From positions 18,681 through 82,680 of the forward strand of contig WHTZ01000024.1 in assembly GCA_009377495.1 (NCBI GenBank): a DNA stretch of 64,000 nt, in the 5' to 3' direction. Made by a program: the position numbers and the translations under genes. This DNA is from Luteitalea sp. (lineage in GTDB: Bacteria; Acidobacteriota; Vicinamibacteria; Vicinamibacterales; Vicinamibacteraceae). Under the pieces are notes generated by a model. That model saw only the letters and a list, made by a program, of their open reading frames with translations, searched no databases and was not told the DNA's origin. Shown piece by piece: positions 1 through 8,439 of the stretch (position 1 is the first letter of the stretch; every line of letters starts with the position of its first letter).

Positions 1-297
1 GGTGGGGGACAAAGCGGCGCAACGATCACGATCACCTCGGATGGTGTCAGCCCGGAGGAGGTCACGATCGAGGTTGGGCAGATGGTGACGTTCAGGAACA
101 ACGACAACACCGGGCACGAGATGAGGTCGAATCCGCACCCGACGCACGGGCAGTGCCCGCCCATCAATCAGGTCGGAGAGCTCGGAGCCGGCCAAACCAA
201 GCAGACCGGCGTCTTTAACAGCGCAATGACGTGCGGCTTCCACGATCACGACGACGCGAGTAACGAGTCGCTACACGGCACGATTACGATTCGCTAG
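1..297 (+). CDS. cupredoxin-like protein, C-terminal part
   Basis: The gene is cut by the window edge; the frame is open from base 1 to the TAG at 295-297, giving 98 residues. The visible part resembles the C-terminal half of a plastocyanin-type copper fold: an EVGQMVTF strand followed by NDNTGHEM, where the His would be the first copper ligand, and CGFHDHDD near the end, which has the Cys and His expected of the second ligand cluster. Small cupredoxins of this type are periplasmic electron carriers or copper-binding proteins, often with a leader peptide that would lie outside the window. The final strand HGTITI is typical of the fold. The next gene is 246 bp away, behind two palindromes. The family call is likely; the redox partner is unknown. 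Confidence 0.6.
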   Translation, partial: GGGQSGATITITSDGVSPEEVTIEVGQMVTFRNNDNTGHEMRSNPHPTHGQCPPINQVGELGAGQTKQTGVFNSAMTCGFHDHDDASNESLHGTITIR

Positions 298-368
298 ACA
301 TCTTCTAAAGCCGAAGTCGTGAGAGATAAGGCAAGTTTTCTGACGGTCGGCCTTAGAAGCTGTCTTAG

Positions 369-393
369 GCGCGGCCGCCGTCGGCGGCCGCGC
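369..393. terminator. strong hairpin after the cupredoxin gene
   Basis: A perfect 11-bp stem with a 3-base loop lies 72 bp after the stop codon (arms 369-379 and 383-393, all G and C). No T-run follows, so it is either a Rho-assisted or intrinsic-like end, or one of the short-loop palindromes seen elsewhere in this window. Confidence 0.4.
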
Positions 394-395
394 AT

Positions 396-465
396 CTAGT
401 AGCGAAGATCCGCCAGCACCGCACTTCGGCTTGGCTCGGGGCCTGAGGCGGAGCTCCGCTACTAG
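396..465. repeat. imperfect palindromic element
   Basis: The ends are exact inverted repeats of 9 bp (CTAGTAGCG at 396-404 and CGCTACTAG at 457-465), and the homology continues inward with mismatches (TCCGCC against GGCGGA). This is the size and shape of a REP or small MITE-like element. It lies just before the response regulator gene. Confidence 0.4.
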
Positions 466-543
466 GCGGCAAAATTCTTACGCCCTTCGCCCCGCACGCG
501 GTAAGATCGCGGTGAGCCTCCCCAGCTCCCCAGGGCGTGCACG

Positions 544-1647
544 ATGTCCGATTTGCCGTGGCCAGAAGCGCGCGTCCTCGTCGTCGACGATCAGCCGTCG
601 AACGTTGAAATCCTCGAGCGGCTGCTGCGTGGCGCGGGGCTGACACACGTGGTCGGAACAAGCGACCCGCGAGCGGCGCTGCGCTTGTTCCTCGACCACC
701 GTCCGGACTTGGTGCTGCTCGACCTGCACATGCCAGGCCACGACGGCTTTCACGTGCTCGGCGACATCACACCGCACGTGCGTGAGGACGAGTTTCTGCC
801 GATCGTCTTCATCACGGCCGACGACAGCCACTCGGTGAAGAAGCGCGCCCTGGCGGTCGGCGCCAAGGACTTCGTCAACAAGCCCTTCGACAGAACGGAA
901 ATCTTGCTGCGCCTGCGAAATTTGCTCGAGGCACGCTTTTTGTACCTCGCGCTCCAGGCGCAGAACGAGCTGCTCGAACAGAAGGTCCGCGAGCGCACGA
1001 CCGAGCTCGAGGACGCGCAAGAAGAGATTTTGTATCGCCTGACGCTCGCCTCGGAGTTCCGTGACGATGACACGATGCAGCACATGCACCGGGTGGGGCA
1101 GGTTTCGGCACAGATCGGGGCGGAGATGGGGCTGTCGGCCGCGACCGTCCGCCTCCTACGGCTGGCCGCGCCTCTGCACGATCTGGGCAAGATCGCGATC
1201 CCCGACCACATTCTGCTGAAGTTCGCGCGGCTGGATCAGGAGGAATACGCCACGATGCGCGCGCACACGACGGCCGGGGCGACCCTGCTCGCCGGCAGCG
1301 CACACGCATTGCTGCAAATGGCGGAACAGATCGCCCTGACACATCACGAGCACTGGGACGGGTCAGGATACGAGCGAGCGCTCAAGGGCGACGAGATCCC
1401 GCTCGTCAGCCGCATCGTCGCGGTGGCGGACGTCTTCGATGCCCTCACACACTCGCGGCCGTACAAGCCAGCCTGGTCGATCGCCAATGCCCTCGAGGAA
1501 ATCGCTGGCCAGAGCGGCAAGCAATTCGACCCGGCCGTGGTCGACGCGCTCGTACGCATCGTCGCACGCGGCGAGATCGACCTGACCGACCAAGACTGGC
1601 GGCCGCCGGAGCGCGTCGACGCCGAGCGTGAGCGGTCTGTGCCGTGA
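544..1647 (+). CDS. response regulator with HD-GYP domain (RpfG-like)
   Basis: This two-domain regulator probably lowers cyclic di-GMP in response to a partner histidine kinase. Residues 10-125 form a receiver domain with the acidic pair D15-D16, phospho-acceptor D60 and conserved K113. A short coiled linker (about 130-165) leads to an HD-GYP phosphodiesterase domain with the metal-binding pair H212-D213 (HDLGK) and the HHEHWDGSGY segment at 267-276. The usual GYP tripeptide reads GYE here, which is seen in some family members but may alter activity. Length (367 residues) fits RpfG-type proteins. No kinase gene is adjacent. The ATG at 544 is the first start that includes the whole receiver domain. 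Confidence 0.9.
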   Translation: MSDLPWPEARVLVVDDQPSNVEILERLLRGAGLTHVVGTSDPRAALRLFLDHRPDLVLLDLHMPGHDGFHVLGDITPHVREDEFLPIVFITADDSHSVKKRALAVGAKDFVNKPFDRTEILLRLRNLLEARFLYLALQAQNELLEQKVRERTTELEDAQEEILYRLTLASEFRDDDTMQHMHRVGQVSAQIGAEMGLSAATVRLLRLAAPLHDLGKIAIPDHILLKFARLDQEEYATMRAHTTAGATLLAGSAHALLQMAEQIALTHHEHWDGSGYERALKGDEIPLVSRIVAVADVFDALTHSRPYKPAWSIANALEEIAGQSGKQFDPAVVDALVRIVARGEIDLTDQDWRPPERVDAERERSVP

Positions 1648-2077
1648 CCCGAGCCTCCCTCAGGCGACGACGGGTGGTCCTACGAGCGCGGGGGCCCAGA
1701 AATCTGGGCTCGACGCTCGTACTTTGTATTGGTATTGTCCACTTTGGATTATCATTCCTTACGGGCACCGTTCGTTACGTGGTGGCCGGGCGCCGAGCTT
1801 ACTCGAGGGTAGGCTTGCGCGTGGACGCTGTGGTCTGGGCGCACACCTCCTTGCCCCGAGCGTAGTCGAGGGGCTTGCCTCTGAGACCGTGTAACCTCAA
1901 CTGCTCTTCGCGACATGTGGAAGACCGTGGCCGTTTCGTGCGAGGCAGCTGCGCGAGGCCTTCAGGCCCGCGCTTCAGGCAGGCCGTTTTCCTCACTGTG
2001 CCATACATCTCTCACGCTCCTGTCGTGCACCCCCCTCGAGGCCTCCCATTGGAGCTTCGTTGTGGGCAGAGCCAACC
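1648..2077. other. 430-bp intergenic region
   Basis: I see no convincing gene here. The region holds the hairpin at 1694-1709 and, at 1853-1874, a GCCCC(G)AG...TCGAGGGGC palindrome of the type dispersed through many bacterial genomes. Bases 1725-1775 are more AT-rich than the surroundings and could hold a promoter for the PEGA gene, but no clear -35/-10 pair stands out. Confidence 0.4.
1694..1709. terminator. small hairpin after the HD-GYP gene
   Basis: GCCCAG and CTGGGC form a 6-bp stem around AAAT, 46 bp after the stop codon of the HD-GYP gene. There is no T-run directly after it, so the call is tentative. Confidence 0.3.
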
Positions 2078-3448
2078 ATGAGTGACCCTCAGCCGCACCC
2101 TTGGGCCACCTCCTCGCCTGGCCGCCAAGTACCCCAGCCGATTGCCCCGGAAGACGCCTCGGCTTCCGTAATCGCCGAACGGACGCCGCAGCTCGTGTGG
2201 CCCTCGCGCGACGAGGAGGCCGGTGCGCTCGAGGCCTTTGCGCCCGAAGCGCACACGCCGGTCGCGCTTGCGGTCTCGACATCGTCGACTCCACAACCTG
2301 CCGGGCTGATCGCACCACCTGACGCAGATGCTGAACCGGCCGGGCCAACCGACCCTGTTGCCCCGATGCGAGAATCGGCGCGCCGTTCCCGGGGTGGCGC
2401 AGGGAGTCCTGTGCCCGTGCAAGCTCAGGAGGCCCTGAGCTCCTCGAAGGGCGACGGGCGGCCATCGCGTGGACTGCGGCTTCTGCTTGTGGGCCTCGCG
2501 CTGCTGGCTGTGGCGCAGGGGGTGTTTATCGCAATGCGCCTTCTAGGGCAGGGCGCGGCTGGCGGAACCGCGATGGACGGGGAGATCGTCGTGGACTCGC
2601 GTCCGAGCGGTGCCGACGTGCTCATCAACGGCCGGCCGAGCGGCCAGACCCCCCTGCGTGTTCGCGTCTGGCCTGGGTACCACGTTGTCGAGCTGCGTGC
2701 GGGTGACGTCGTCCGCCGGCAGCACGTCGGCGTGGCGGCGGGCCAGATCGCGTCGCAGTACGTCGAGCTCGGTACGCCTGGTACGACGCCGCGCGCAGCG
2801 GCAGCACCGAAGGAAGGCACACTCGTGATCACGAGCAAGCCAGGCGGCGCCCAAGTCACGATCGGCGGCGAAGCACGGGGCACCACGCCGTTGACGCTCG
2901 AAGACCTCCCTGCCGGTGGTCACAGCGTACGCCTCGTCCGGGGTGACCTTCGTGAAACGCGGGAGGTCGAAATCCGCGCGGGTGGGACGACAGAGTTGGC
3001 CGTGGCGTTTACGCCAAGCCCGCCGAAGCCGCCCGCGACGGGGCAGGTGAGAATCGCGTCCGACATCCCGGTGACGGTCTTCGAAGGTGACGACATGATA
3101 GGGTCCAGCGATGGCAAGACGCTCGAGCTGCGACCGGGCAGACATGTGTTAACGCTGGTGAACGAGACGCTGGGTTTTCGCAACGAGCAGGCGATTGAGG
3201 TCCCGGCCGGTCGGAACGTCACGGTCGCCGTCACCGTGCCAGAGGGCCGCCTGCGTGTGAACGCCACGCCGTGGGCCGAAGTGCTCGTCGACGGGCGGTC
3301 GCTCGGCGAGACCCCCATCGGGCAAGCGACCTTGCCGCTGGGCCAGTACGAGCTGGTGTTTCGACACCCGAAACTGGGGGAGCGCCGTGTGCCCGTGACA
3401 ATCAGGGCGGACCGACCAGCGGTCGCAACGGTTGATTTCAGTAAATAG
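2078..3448 (+). CDS. PEGA domain membrane protein
   Basis: The N-terminal 135 residues are low-complexity, rich in Pro and Ala, and probably cytoplasmic. One membrane segment follows (about 137-160, GLRLLLVGLALLAVAQ). The rest is a tandem array of at least three PEGA repeats, each with a strand pattern like VDSRPSGADVLINGRPSGQTPL, alternating with linker strands, and would lie in the periplasm. PEGA domains are found on surface-layer, lipoprotein and signalling proteins and are thought to bind other proteins or glycan. The ATG at 2078 is preferred over an in-frame TTG at 2060. The TonB-like gene follows after 23 bp on the same strand, so the two are probably cotranscribed. The specific role is unknown. 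Confidence 0.8.
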   Translation: MSDPQPHPWATSSPGRQVPQPIAPEDASASVIAERTPQLVWPSRDEEAGALEAFAPEAHTPVALAVSTSSTPQPAGLIAPPDADAEPAGPTDPVAPMRESARRSRGGAGSPVPVQAQEALSSSKGDGRPSRGLRLLLVGLALLAVAQGVFIAMRLLGQGAAGGTAMDGEIVVDSRPSGADVLINGRPSGQTPLRVRVWPGYHVVELRAGDVVRRQHVGVAAGQIASQYVELGTPGTTPRAAAAPKEGTLVITSKPGGAQVTIGGEARGTTPLTLEDLPAGGHSVRLVRGDLRETREVEIRAGGTTELAVAFTPSPPKPPATGQVRIASDIPVTVFEGDDMIGSSDGKTLELRPGRHVLTLVNETLGFRNEQAIEVPAGRNVTVAVTVPEGRLRVNATPWAEVLVDGRSLGETPIGQATLPLGQYELVFRHPKLGERRVPVTIRADRPAVATVDFSK

Positions 3449-3471
3449 CGCAGGGCGGGAGGGAGCCTGTG

Positions 3472-4491
3472 ATGACCGCGCTTCGCCGGAACGTCGTTTG
3501 GATTGGGGGCCTGGCCGCGGTCTTCCTGCTCCCGCATGTGGTGCGTGCGCAGGAGCCGCTCGAGCGCGCGCAGGCGCTCTACGCGTCCGCGCAGTTCGCC
3601 GACGCGCTTGCGGTGCTGACCAGCATCCGACCGGCCACGCGAGGCGAGACGGTCGCTGCGGCCAAGACACGAGCACTGTGCCTACTCGCGCTCGATCGGA
3701 CCGCGGAGGCTGAGGGGGCGTTCGAGACGCTCGTCGAGGCGGATCCGAGCGTGCGACTCACCGAGGCGGACGCGGCGCCGCGCGTGCGCGCCCTATTTGG
3801 CAAAGTGCGTCAGCGCGTGCTGCCATCGCTCGTGCATGAGCGCTTTGCGGCGGCCAAAGGACTCTTTACGGATGGGAAGCGCGCGGACGCAGCCGTTGCT
3901 TTCCGCGAGCTGAGACCGCTCCTCGATGATCCCGACCTTGCGAAGGCGGCCATGCCGGGTGTCTCAGACTTGCGCGTTCTAGTCGATGGGTTCGTTGCCC
4001 TCACCGCCGCTGACGCTGACCCCGCCTCGTCGAGCCCGAAGCCCACAACGCCTGAGGTTGCCTCGGCCGACGCTCCTGATCCAGCCACGAATGGTGAGAA
4101 GGCGACAACGCCGGACACCGCGCCCATCGCGGAGCTACCAAAGGCCGATGCACCTGCAACGGGCGCTGCCGCAACCGATTCGCCTGTCACCGCAGAGGAC
4201 CCGGGGCTCCGCCGAGCGTCACCGCCCGCGATCGTGCCACCAGTCGTTGTCACTCAAGAGGTCCCTCGGCCACGAGGCATCACCCTCACCCGCCAATCTG
4301 CCAAGCTGGTGCTCGAGGTGCTCATCAACGAGCAAGGACGCGTCGATCGCGCCACGTTGAAGGAGCCCCTGCACCCGATCTACGACCAGATGGTGTTAGC
4401 CGCCGTCGAACATTGGCAATATCGACCCGCGACGCGTGACGGCCAGCCCGTGAAGTTTCTCAAGACCATCGAGGTCACCGTTCATCCGTAG
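3472..4491 (+). CDS. energy transducer TonB C-terminal domain protein
   Basis: The protein starts with a signal peptide or membrane anchor (VWIGGLAAVFLLPHVVRAQ), then has a tetratricopeptide-like helical region (about 25-170) with Ala-rich ERAQALYASAQFADAL repeats, a Pro/Ala/Thr-rich linker (about 180-265), and a C-terminal TonB-like domain (about 265-340). The last domain shows the hallmarks LVLEVLINEQGRVDRA and A.VEHWQYRPATRDGQPV. Acidobacterial proteins with this layout are usually annotated as TonB family proteins, though they lack the N-terminal TonB membrane helix that recruits ExbB/ExbD. A GGGAGGGAG Shine-Dalgarno lies 8 bp before the ATG; an in-frame GTG sits directly before it. It follows the PEGA gene in one probable operon. 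Confidence 0.8.
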   Translation: MTALRRNVVWIGGLAAVFLLPHVVRAQEPLERAQALYASAQFADALAVLTSIRPATRGETVAAAKTRALCLLALDRTAEAEGAFETLVEADPSVRLTEADAAPRVRALFGKVRQRVLPSLVHERFAAAKGLFTDGKRADAAVAFRELRPLLDDPDLAKAAMPGVSDLRVLVDGFVALTAADADPASSSPKPTTPEVASADAPDPATNGEKATTPDTAPIAELPKADAPATGAAATDSPVTAEDPGLRRASPPAIVPPVVVTQEVPRPRGITLTRQSAKLVLEVLINEQGRVDRATLKEPLHPIYDQMVLAAVEHWQYRPATRDGQPVKFLKTIEVTVHP

Positions 4492-4581
4492 GGCTGCCGC
4501 TGTCGGGACTAGGCATTTTCCCGTACGTAGCGCGCGGCCTTTCCGCCTTCGCGCTTCGCGCTTCGGCGGACCCGCCACGGC

Positions 4582-4711
4582 GGCCCGCGAGACGCGGGCC
4601 GCTAGCCAGCACTGGCTTGTCGGGTCCCCACGGGACCCGACCGGGGCGAAGGCGGGCAGGCCGCGCGGGCGACCGTCTCAAGCGCGGACGAGGGGTCTAA
4701 AAGACCCCTCG
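4582..4711. repeat. cluster of three short-loop hairpins
   Basis: Three perfect inverted repeats with 3-base loops lie in the 248-bp gap before the DUF2339 gene: 4582-4600 (8-bp stem), 4619-4641 (10-bp stem, GTCGGGTCCC arm) and 4689-4711 (10-bp stem, CGAGGGGTCT arm). The last is only 28 bp before the start codon. They could end transcription of the upstream operon or belong to a palindromic repeat family. Confidence 0.5.
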
Positions 4712-4739
4712 CTACGTACTGTGGTCGTCTACGCGTGAG

Positions 4740-6893
4740 GTGAAGCTGGACGTGGAGCTCTTGTTTCTGCTGGTTGTGACGACGTTCCTGACCGCCGTCG
4801 GTATCGCGCTGCTGATAGGGGTCCCGCTGACACTCATCCGGCGGTACCGCGATGCGGCCGGAAGACCGGTCGACACGCCCGGACCTGCAACAGCACCGCC
4901 GCCGGGACCGTTACCAGAATCGACGACAGCCGCATCACCTCCGCAGCCCACGCCGCGGCGACCTGGTGAGATCGAGGCGCTGATCGGCACACGCTGGCTG
5001 CTCTATATCGGTATTGCGGCAGTCGTTCTCGGCCTCGCATACTTCGTGCGCTATGCGTTTGCGCAGCTCTGGCTGAACGAGCTCACACGCGTGGGGCTTG
5101 CAGCGACGGCAGGCGTCGCGCTCATGGCGCTGGGTGAACGACTTGTTGGTCGTGGCACGGCCGTGTTTGGCCAGGTGCTGAGCGGCGGCGGCCTCGTGGT
5201 CTTGTACCTCGCGGTCTATGCCGCCTACGGCTACTACGGCCTCATCGGTAGCGCGACGGCCTTTGCCCTCCTGCTGGCGGTGACGGCGCTCACCTATGTC
5301 CTGGCCCGTCGGTACGAGTCGCTCCCTTTTGCCGTGTTGGCCGTGATCGGTGGCTTCGTCACGCCTTTCCTCGCGGGCGGATACCGTGAGAGCGCAATCG
5401 CGCTGCTCACGTTCGATCTCGTCCTCGCTGCCGGTACGTTGGTCATCGCGGCGCGCCACAACTGGCCCGGCCTCTCGATCGTCGCTTACGCGGCCACGAT
5501 CGCGAGCCTGCTCGGTTGGGCGAACACGGCCTACCGGCCATCGCTGTGGCTTCTGACCGAGCTCTTTCTGACCGGCTTTGCGGCCGTGTTCACGCTGGCG
5601 GCTGTGCACGCCAAGCAGTCACCGTCGCCCGCGAAGGATGGCATGGCCGCGGTGCTCATCACCGCGCCGGCTCTGTACTACATCGTCTCGCTGGGCTTGC
5701 TGGGTGGGCATCTTGACGCGCTGCTGGTCTTTCTCGTCGCCCTGACGCTCGTGGGCGCAATGCTCGACGTGCGGTTCGGACGCTCGGATGTCACGCTGAT
5801 CTTCTGGATCGCGGTGAGCGTGCCCTTCTTGGTGCAGACCCAGAGCTTCGCACGTAGCGAGTGGCTGCGAGCGGCGCTCGCCTGCGGCGCGGCCATCTAC
5901 GTGCTGCATCTGCTGATCACGTGGCGCGACGCGGCCATTCAAGAACGTACGCTCACGCGCGGCGACAACCCTCGGCGGTGGCGGGTGGCGCTCATCCACT
6001 TGAATGGATGGTGGTTGTTCGCGGTGATCTATCAGTTCCTGGGCGTCCACGGACCCGACTGGCGTGCACCCGCCACACTCGGCCTCGCGGCGGTCAACGG
6101 TGTTATCGCGGCCGGGCTCTGGTGGCGTGTGCGCGCGGCAGCCCTGCATCACGTTGGCCTTGCGCTCGGCCTCACAGCAGCCGCCATCGTGATCTGGGTC
6201 GAGGGTCACGTCGCAACGGTGGCGCTCGCCATCGAAGGATGTGCGCTCGTGTGGATCGGCCTCGCCGGCCAGCGTCGCTGGGTGCGCGGCGTGGGCGGGC
6301 TGCTGATGGGCGTCTCTGGTCTTCGGCTCCTCGGAAACCTGCTCGCAGGCATGCGCCTCCCCGACAACGTGCTCGCGGCCAACGGGACCGTCACGACGCC
6401 GTTCGTCAACACGCTTGTCCTCACGGCGGCATGCGTCGTCACCGTCATGTACGTGACGGCCCGTCTGTACCGACAATGGGACGCCGCGGAGGTACGCGCG
6501 GCGCGTGCGCTGCTGTTCGTGGGCGCGAACGTGCTCACCTTGCTGGCGCTCACCAAGGAAACGGGCGCCGTGTTCGCGCGATTGGGCTACAGCGGCGACT
6601 GGTTGACGTCGCCACATCTCGCACGCCAGGGCACCATCTCGGCGCTGTGGGCGGCGTACGCCTTTGTGCTGGTGGCCGTGGGGCTCGGGCGGCGGTACGC
6701 GCCCATCCGCTATCTGGCGCTCGTGGTCTTCGCAGTCACCATCCTCAAGGTCTTCGTCGTCGACCTGGCAACGCTCAGTCACGTGTACAAGATGGCCACA
6801 GTACTCGTGCTTGGCGTGCTGCTGCTCGTGGCGTCGTATCTGTACACCAAGATGCCCGTCATCTTTTCTCACGAAGATGAGAGAAGACCGTGA
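4740..6893 (+). CDS. DUF2339 domain multispanning membrane protein
   Basis: A 717-residue integral membrane protein with about 20 hydrophobic segments after one N-terminal helix (about 8-30) and a Pro-rich loop (40-80). The family signature is clear: IGTRWLLYIGIAAVVLGLAYFVRYA-like segment near residue 82, WLNELTRVGL, and the SGGGLVVLYLAVYAAYGYYGL segment. The function of the family is not known; it is found in envelope contexts in many Gram-negatives. A GTG at 4740 is the only early start that includes the first helix. The stop codon (6891-6893) runs into a palindromic repeat, and the last residues (KMPVIF) are encoded by its outer arm, so the C-terminus may have been altered by insertion of that element. 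Confidence 0.85.
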   Translation: MKLDVELLFLLVVTTFLTAVGIALLIGVPLTLIRRYRDAAGRPVDTPGPATAPPPGPLPESTTAASPPQPTPRRPGEIEALIGTRWLLYIGIAAVVLGLAYFVRYAFAQLWLNELTRVGLAATAGVALMALGERLVGRGTAVFGQVLSGGGLVVLYLAVYAAYGYYGLIGSATAFALLLAVTALTYVLARRYESLPFAVLAVIGGFVTPFLAGGYRESAIALLTFDLVLAAGTLVIAARHNWPGLSIVAYAATIASLLGWANTAYRPSLWLLTELFLTGFAAVFTLAAVHAKQSPSPAKDGMAAVLITAPALYYIVSLGLLGGHLDALLVFLVALTLVGAMLDVRFGRSDVTLIFWIAVSVPFLVQTQSFARSEWLRAALACGAAIYVLHLLITWRDAAIQERTLTRGDNPRRWRVALIHLNGWWLFAVIYQFLGVHGPDWRAPATLGLAAVNGVIAAGLWWRVRAAALHHVGLALGLTAAAIVIWVEGHVATVALAIEGCALVWIGLAGQRRWVRGVGGLLMGVSGLRLLGNLLAGMRLPDNVLAANGTVTTPFVNTLVLTAACVVTVMYVTARLYRQWDAAEVRAARALLFVGANVLTLLALTKETGAVFARLGYSGDWLTSPHLARQGTISALWAAYAFVLVAVGLGRRYAPIRYLALVVFAVTILKVFVVDLATLSHVYKMATVLVLGVLLLVASYLYTKMPVIFSHEDERRP

Positions 6894-6957
6894 AAAAGGG
6901 GACAGGCCCCTTTTTCGGCTGCGTACGTTCTCGAAAAAGGGGCCTGTCCCCTTTTTC
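6849..6957. repeat. palindromic repeat element, copy 1
   Basis: Two identical 25-bp units in opposite orientation (6892-6916 and 6933-6957; each begins GAAAAAGGGG) form a 66-bp perfect inverted pair around a 16-base spacer. An outer arm (6849-6867) matches the outer arm of the second copy near 34.2 kb at 18 of 19 bases. The element overlaps the stop codon of the DUF2339 gene and lies between converging genes, so it may also act as a bidirectional terminator. Confidence 0.75.
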
Positions 6958-6994
6958 ATGTCTCAGGAGGAGAATGAGGGCCCGGTCGATTCGC

Positions 6995-8416
6995 TCACAC
7001 TGAAAGGTAACGATCCATAGCTGCTGCCGCTTGGCGTCCCTCCGCGATCGCCCAGACGATGAGCGACGCCCCGCGGCGTGCATCGCCTGCAACGAAGACA
7101 CCGGGCCTCGTTGTCTGGTACTCCGCGTCGTGCGTGATCCGTCCGCGGGCGTCGAGCTCGACGCCGAACTGCTCGAACAGTGGACTGCGCTCCGGGCCGA
7201 CGAATCCCGTGGCAATGAGCACGAGATCCGCATCTTCGACGAAATCCGTTCCAGCGACCGGCCTGAAGATGAACCGCCCGTCCTCGACGGCTGGCTCGAC
7301 ATGCACACCATGCAGCCGCGTCACCCGACCGTCGGCGTCCCCTTCGAGCCTGGTCGTCATCAACGAGTACTCGCGGGCACCGCCCTCCTCGTGCGCTGAC
7401 GACACGCGGAAGATGTTGGGCCATTCCGGCCAGGGGTTGTCGCTTACACGGGTGTCCGGTGGACGCGGCGCAATCTCGAATTGCAACACCTCGCGCGCGC
7501 CTTGTCGGTGCGCCGTGCCCAGGCAGTCAGCACCGGTGTCACCGCCGCCCAGAATGATCACGCGCTTACCGTGAGCACCGATGCCCTTCGCCGCATCGAG
7601 CGTGTCGCCGGCCAGTCGTCGGTTCTGTTGCTCGAGGTAGTCCATCGCGAGATGGACACCGGCGAGATCATCGCCGGGCACGTTGAGGCCACGCGGCTCC
7701 GTGGCGCCGACCGCAAGACAGACGGCATCGAACTCTCGGACCAGCTGCTCACCCGTCACGTCGACGCCCACACTGACGCTCGGCCGGAACGCCACACCTT
7801 CGGCGCTCATTTGCTCCAGCCGACGATCGAGCAGGTGCTTGTGCATCTTGAAGTCTGGGATGCCGTAACGCAGCAATCCCCCGACGCGGTCGGCACGCTC
7901 GAAGACGACGACGTCGTGGCCGTCCCGCGCGAGCTGCTGTGCGCAGGCAAGGCCCGATGGCCCGGACCCAATCACGGCAACACGCCGGCCCGTACGGTGG
8001 ATCGGCGGCTCTGGAGCGATCCATCCCTCTTTCCAGGCGCGATCGACGATGCTGACCTCGACTTGTTTGATCGTGACGGCATCATCATTGATGCTCAGCA
8101 CACAGGAGGCTTCGCATGGCGCTGGGCAGAGACGACCGGTGAACTCCGGGAAGTTGTTCGTCGCGTGCAGGCGCGCGATCGCCTCGCGCCAGCGATCGCG
8201 ATACACGAGGTCGTTCCATTCGGGAATGAGGTTCCCGAGGGGGCAGCCCTGCAGGCAGAAGGGAATGCCGCAGTCCATGCAGCGCGACGCTTGCGCGCGC
8301 AGCGTCGACGCCGGAAATGGCTCGTACACCTCGTGGTAGTCGCGGAGGCGCACCTCGACGGGTCGGCGCGTTGGCGCCTGCCGGCGAAGCTCGATGAAAC
8401 CGGTCGGATTGCCCAT
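6995..8416 (-). CDS. gltD: glutamate synthase small subunit
   Basis: The beta subunit of NADPH-dependent glutamate synthase. It takes electrons from NADPH through FAD and passes them to the large subunit, which makes two glutamates from glutamine and 2-oxoglutarate. The N-terminal domain carries two cysteine clusters that bind [4Fe-4S] centres (C46, C49, C54, C58 and C97, C101, C105). The FAD-binding GSGPSGLA motif starts near residue 150, and a second nucleotide-binding GGGDTGAD motif near 290 is for NADPH. Length (473 residues) is normal for the family. It lies 23 bp downstream of gltB on the same strand, the usual order. Confidence 0.95.
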   Translation of the reverse strand: MGNPTGFIELRRQAPTRRPVEVRLRDYHEVYEPFPASTLRAQASRCMDCGIPFCLQGCPLGNLIPEWNDLVYRDRWREAIARLHATNNFPEFTGRLCPAPCEASCVLSINDDAVTIKQVEVSIVDRAWKEGWIAPEPPIHRTGRRVAVIGSGPSGLACAQQLARDGHDVVVFERADRVGGLLRYGIPDFKMHKHLLDRRLEQMSAEGVAFRPSVSVGVDVTGEQLVREFDAVCLAVGATEPRGLNVPGDDLAGVHLAMDYLEQQNRRLAGDTLDAAKGIGAHGKRVIILGGGDTGADCLGTAHRQGAREVLQFEIAPRPPDTRVSDNPWPEWPNIFRVSSAHEEGGAREYSLMTTRLEGDADGRVTRLHGVHVEPAVEDGRFIFRPVAGTDFVEDADLVLIATGFVGPERSPLFEQFGVELDARGRITHDAEYQTTRPGVFVAGDARRGASLIVWAIAEGRQAAAAMDRYLSV

Positions 8417-8439
8417 CTGCTCTCTGTCTCACGACAAGC

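Noticed and set aside
369..465. Riboswitch before the HD-GYP gene
   Set aside because: The palindromes are simple inverted repeats without the branched structure or conserved core of a known riboswitch such as a c-di-GMP type.
1875..2081. Small plus-strand ORF before the PEGA gene
   Set aside because: Overlaps the PEGA start, has a Cys/Arg-rich random composition and no ribosome site.
5619..6959. 446-residue open frame antisense to the DUF2339 gene
   Set aside because: Charged, His/Arg/Glu-rich translation typical of an antisense shadow; the membrane protein on the other strand is well supported.
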